From: Pseudomonas leptonychotis | GTDB lineage: Bacteria > Pseudomonadota > Gammaproteobacteria > Pseudomonadales > Pseudomonadaceae | Assembly (NCBI RefSeq): GCF_004920405.1 | Contig: NZ_RFLV01000001.1 | Location: 310,001 to 374,000, forward strand | Direction of reading: 5' to 3' | Length of the DNA stretch: 64,000 nucleotides | Part shown: in pieces, positions 63,405-64,000 of the stretch | Layout of the letters: the number at the start of each line of letters is the position of its first letter | Numbering within the stretch: the stretch's first letter is position 1 | Program-made: the position numbers and the translations under genes | The notes under the pieces: model-generated | Seen by the model: only the letters and a program-made list of their open reading frames with translations | What the model was told of the DNA's origin: nothing | The model's database searches: none

Positions 63405-63455
63405 GCCGTAGATTTTACCAAGACAGAGCATTGGCGGCAGTACGCCAGGAGCTAA

Positions 63456-63745
63456 TTACAACGTTTTAAAGCAACGTGATCGCACCATTAGCCCCGACGC
63501 ATTGCCAAGGCAGACCGAGCACCAAAGCTTAAAGTTGCTCGGCCCCAACTCCATCTCCGAGCCATGGCGAATACCTGGCCAGTAAAGCTTACCTGGGTTT
63601 AACCGGCGCGGCGATTGGCAAACAGGTAAACGCAGTGCGGCTTCGCCGCACCGAACACTGCCACCACTCATGCCAACGCGGTTTCGGTGCCGGCGCGCAT
63701 ATCCATGGGCTCGGTGGCGAGCCAGATGGCGTCGATGCGAATCAT
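63456..63745 (-). pseudogene. IS66 tnpB, broken
   Basis: It begins MIRIDAIWLATEPMDMRAGT, the classic TnpB N-terminus. It hits a TGA after ETALA and continues VVAVFGAAKPHCVYLFANRR before more stops and a shifted KLYWPGIRHGSEME segment. The ATG overlaps the tnpA stop (ATGA), as in intact IS66 elements. Confidence 0.78.
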
Positions 63746-64000
63746 CGCAGCAGGTCTCGCTCGAACGCGGAACACGCGGCGGCATGTTCTGCCGGCCAAC
63801 TGACAACAACAGCGCCTTTTTGGTGTGGCACCTCGATTCGTATCGTGGCGGGCATGGTCAGATGGGCCGGCGACGGCGCTGATGTCTTGACCGGGATAAA
63901 GGCGGTTTGCAGAGTCAGGTTTTTCTGCGCATACAGCCGAATCCATTTATGAACGAGATTAGCATTGAGGTTGTGGGTCAAGGCGACATTGGCAATCGAG
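63742..64000 (-). CDS. IS66 tnpA (partial at window edge)
   Basis: The C-terminal ~85 residues of the IS66 OrfA HTH protein: SIANVALTHNLNANLVHKWI, then TLQTAFIPVKTSAPSPAH and IRIEVPHQKGAVVVSWPAE. The N-terminus lies beyond position 64000. The visible frame is open. Confidence 0.75.
   Translation of the reverse strand, partial: SIANVALTHNLNANLVHKWIRLYAQKNLTLQTAFIPVKTSAPSPAHLTMPATIRIEVPHQKGAVVVSWPAEHAAACSAFERDLLR

Larger units (their letters stand above)
62946..64000 (-). mobile_element. truncated IS66-family element
   Basis: The minus strand carries the IS66 order tnpA-tnpB-tnpC, entering from the right window edge. tnpB is broken, and tnpC is cut off after its N-terminal ~150 residues at about 62962. 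Its left end and most of the transposase are absent, so it is inactive. Confidence 0.85.

Noticed and set aside
1-64000. CRISPR arrays, tRNA or rRNA genes
   Set aside because: No regularly spaced direct repeats, cloverleaf-like sequences or rRNA signatures were seen on either strand; short tRNA-like matches cannot be fully excluded by eye.

Overview
The window looks like a chromosomal segment of a Pseudomonas species. The main grounds are the gene order cheR-cheV / flgA-flgM-flgN-ycgR, a MetE/MetR divergent pair, a CusCBA copper pump, a gamma-glutamylpolyamine-synthetase-like protein, GC-rich coding sequence with Pseudomonas-style codon use, and dispersed palindromic repeats of the kind common in that genus. 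No rRNA, tRNA or CRISPR array was recognised.

Layout. 1-6.3 kb: lipid and acyl-CoA related enzymes (three alpha/beta hydrolases, a MaoC/PhaJ-type hydratase, a TesB-like thioesterase), a DUF1993 protein and a GlxA-type AraC regulator. 6.3-9.9 kb: metE and its divergent activator gene metR, with two nested-palindrome repeats flanking metR. 9.9-16.2 kb: a minus-strand copper efflux operon (small Cys/Met-rich secreted protein, CusC, CusB with a fused CusF domain, CusA). 16.4-21.3 kb: a TetR regulator with a second RND pump, preceded by twin operator-like dyads. 21.4-26.6 kb: GST, DHCW cupin, methyltransferase and a large bifunctional murein synthase-like protein. 26.7-31.2 kb: chemotaxis/flagellar block with a near-consensus FliA promoter before flgM. 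31.2-35.4 kb: two TIGR0428x-type glycosyltransferases plus an MFS transporter in an ATGA-coupled operon, then a glutamine-synthetase-like enzyme. 35.7-46.3 kb: a small repeat-containing secreted protein, YceH, SstT, PpiC, EamA, a YebC-family protein, a lipoprotein, a D-aminoacylase-family enzyme, a periplasmic binding protein and a zinc phospholipase C-like protein. 46.4-49.7 kb: FHA protein, Ser/Thr kinase and PP2C phosphatase. 50-54.8 kb: GNAT enzyme, diguanylate cyclase, an exported MsrB/MsrA pair, membrane and secreted small proteins, and a thermonuclease.

55.4-64.0 kb is an accessory island. At about 55.42 kb a cvfB-like gene has lost its 5' third, and the sequence becomes visibly AT-richer. 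The island carries the pieces of a Gtr-type O-antigen/surface-glycan modification system: a large polytopic membrane protein on the minus strand, and gtrB-like glycosyltransferase, SAM methyltransferase and gtrA-like flippase genes on the plus strand. The two halves are separated by about 3.5 kb of decayed IS3 and IS110 elements. A truncated, decayed IS66 element runs off the right edge.

The most interesting points are the island junction that breaks cvfB, the Gtr-like cassette, the cysteine/methionine-rich peptide heading the cus operon, the exported methionine sulfoxide reductase pair, the kinase/phosphatase/FHA trio without visible type VI secretion genes, and several regulatory dyads. Functions are inferred from motifs read by eye; no database search was possible.
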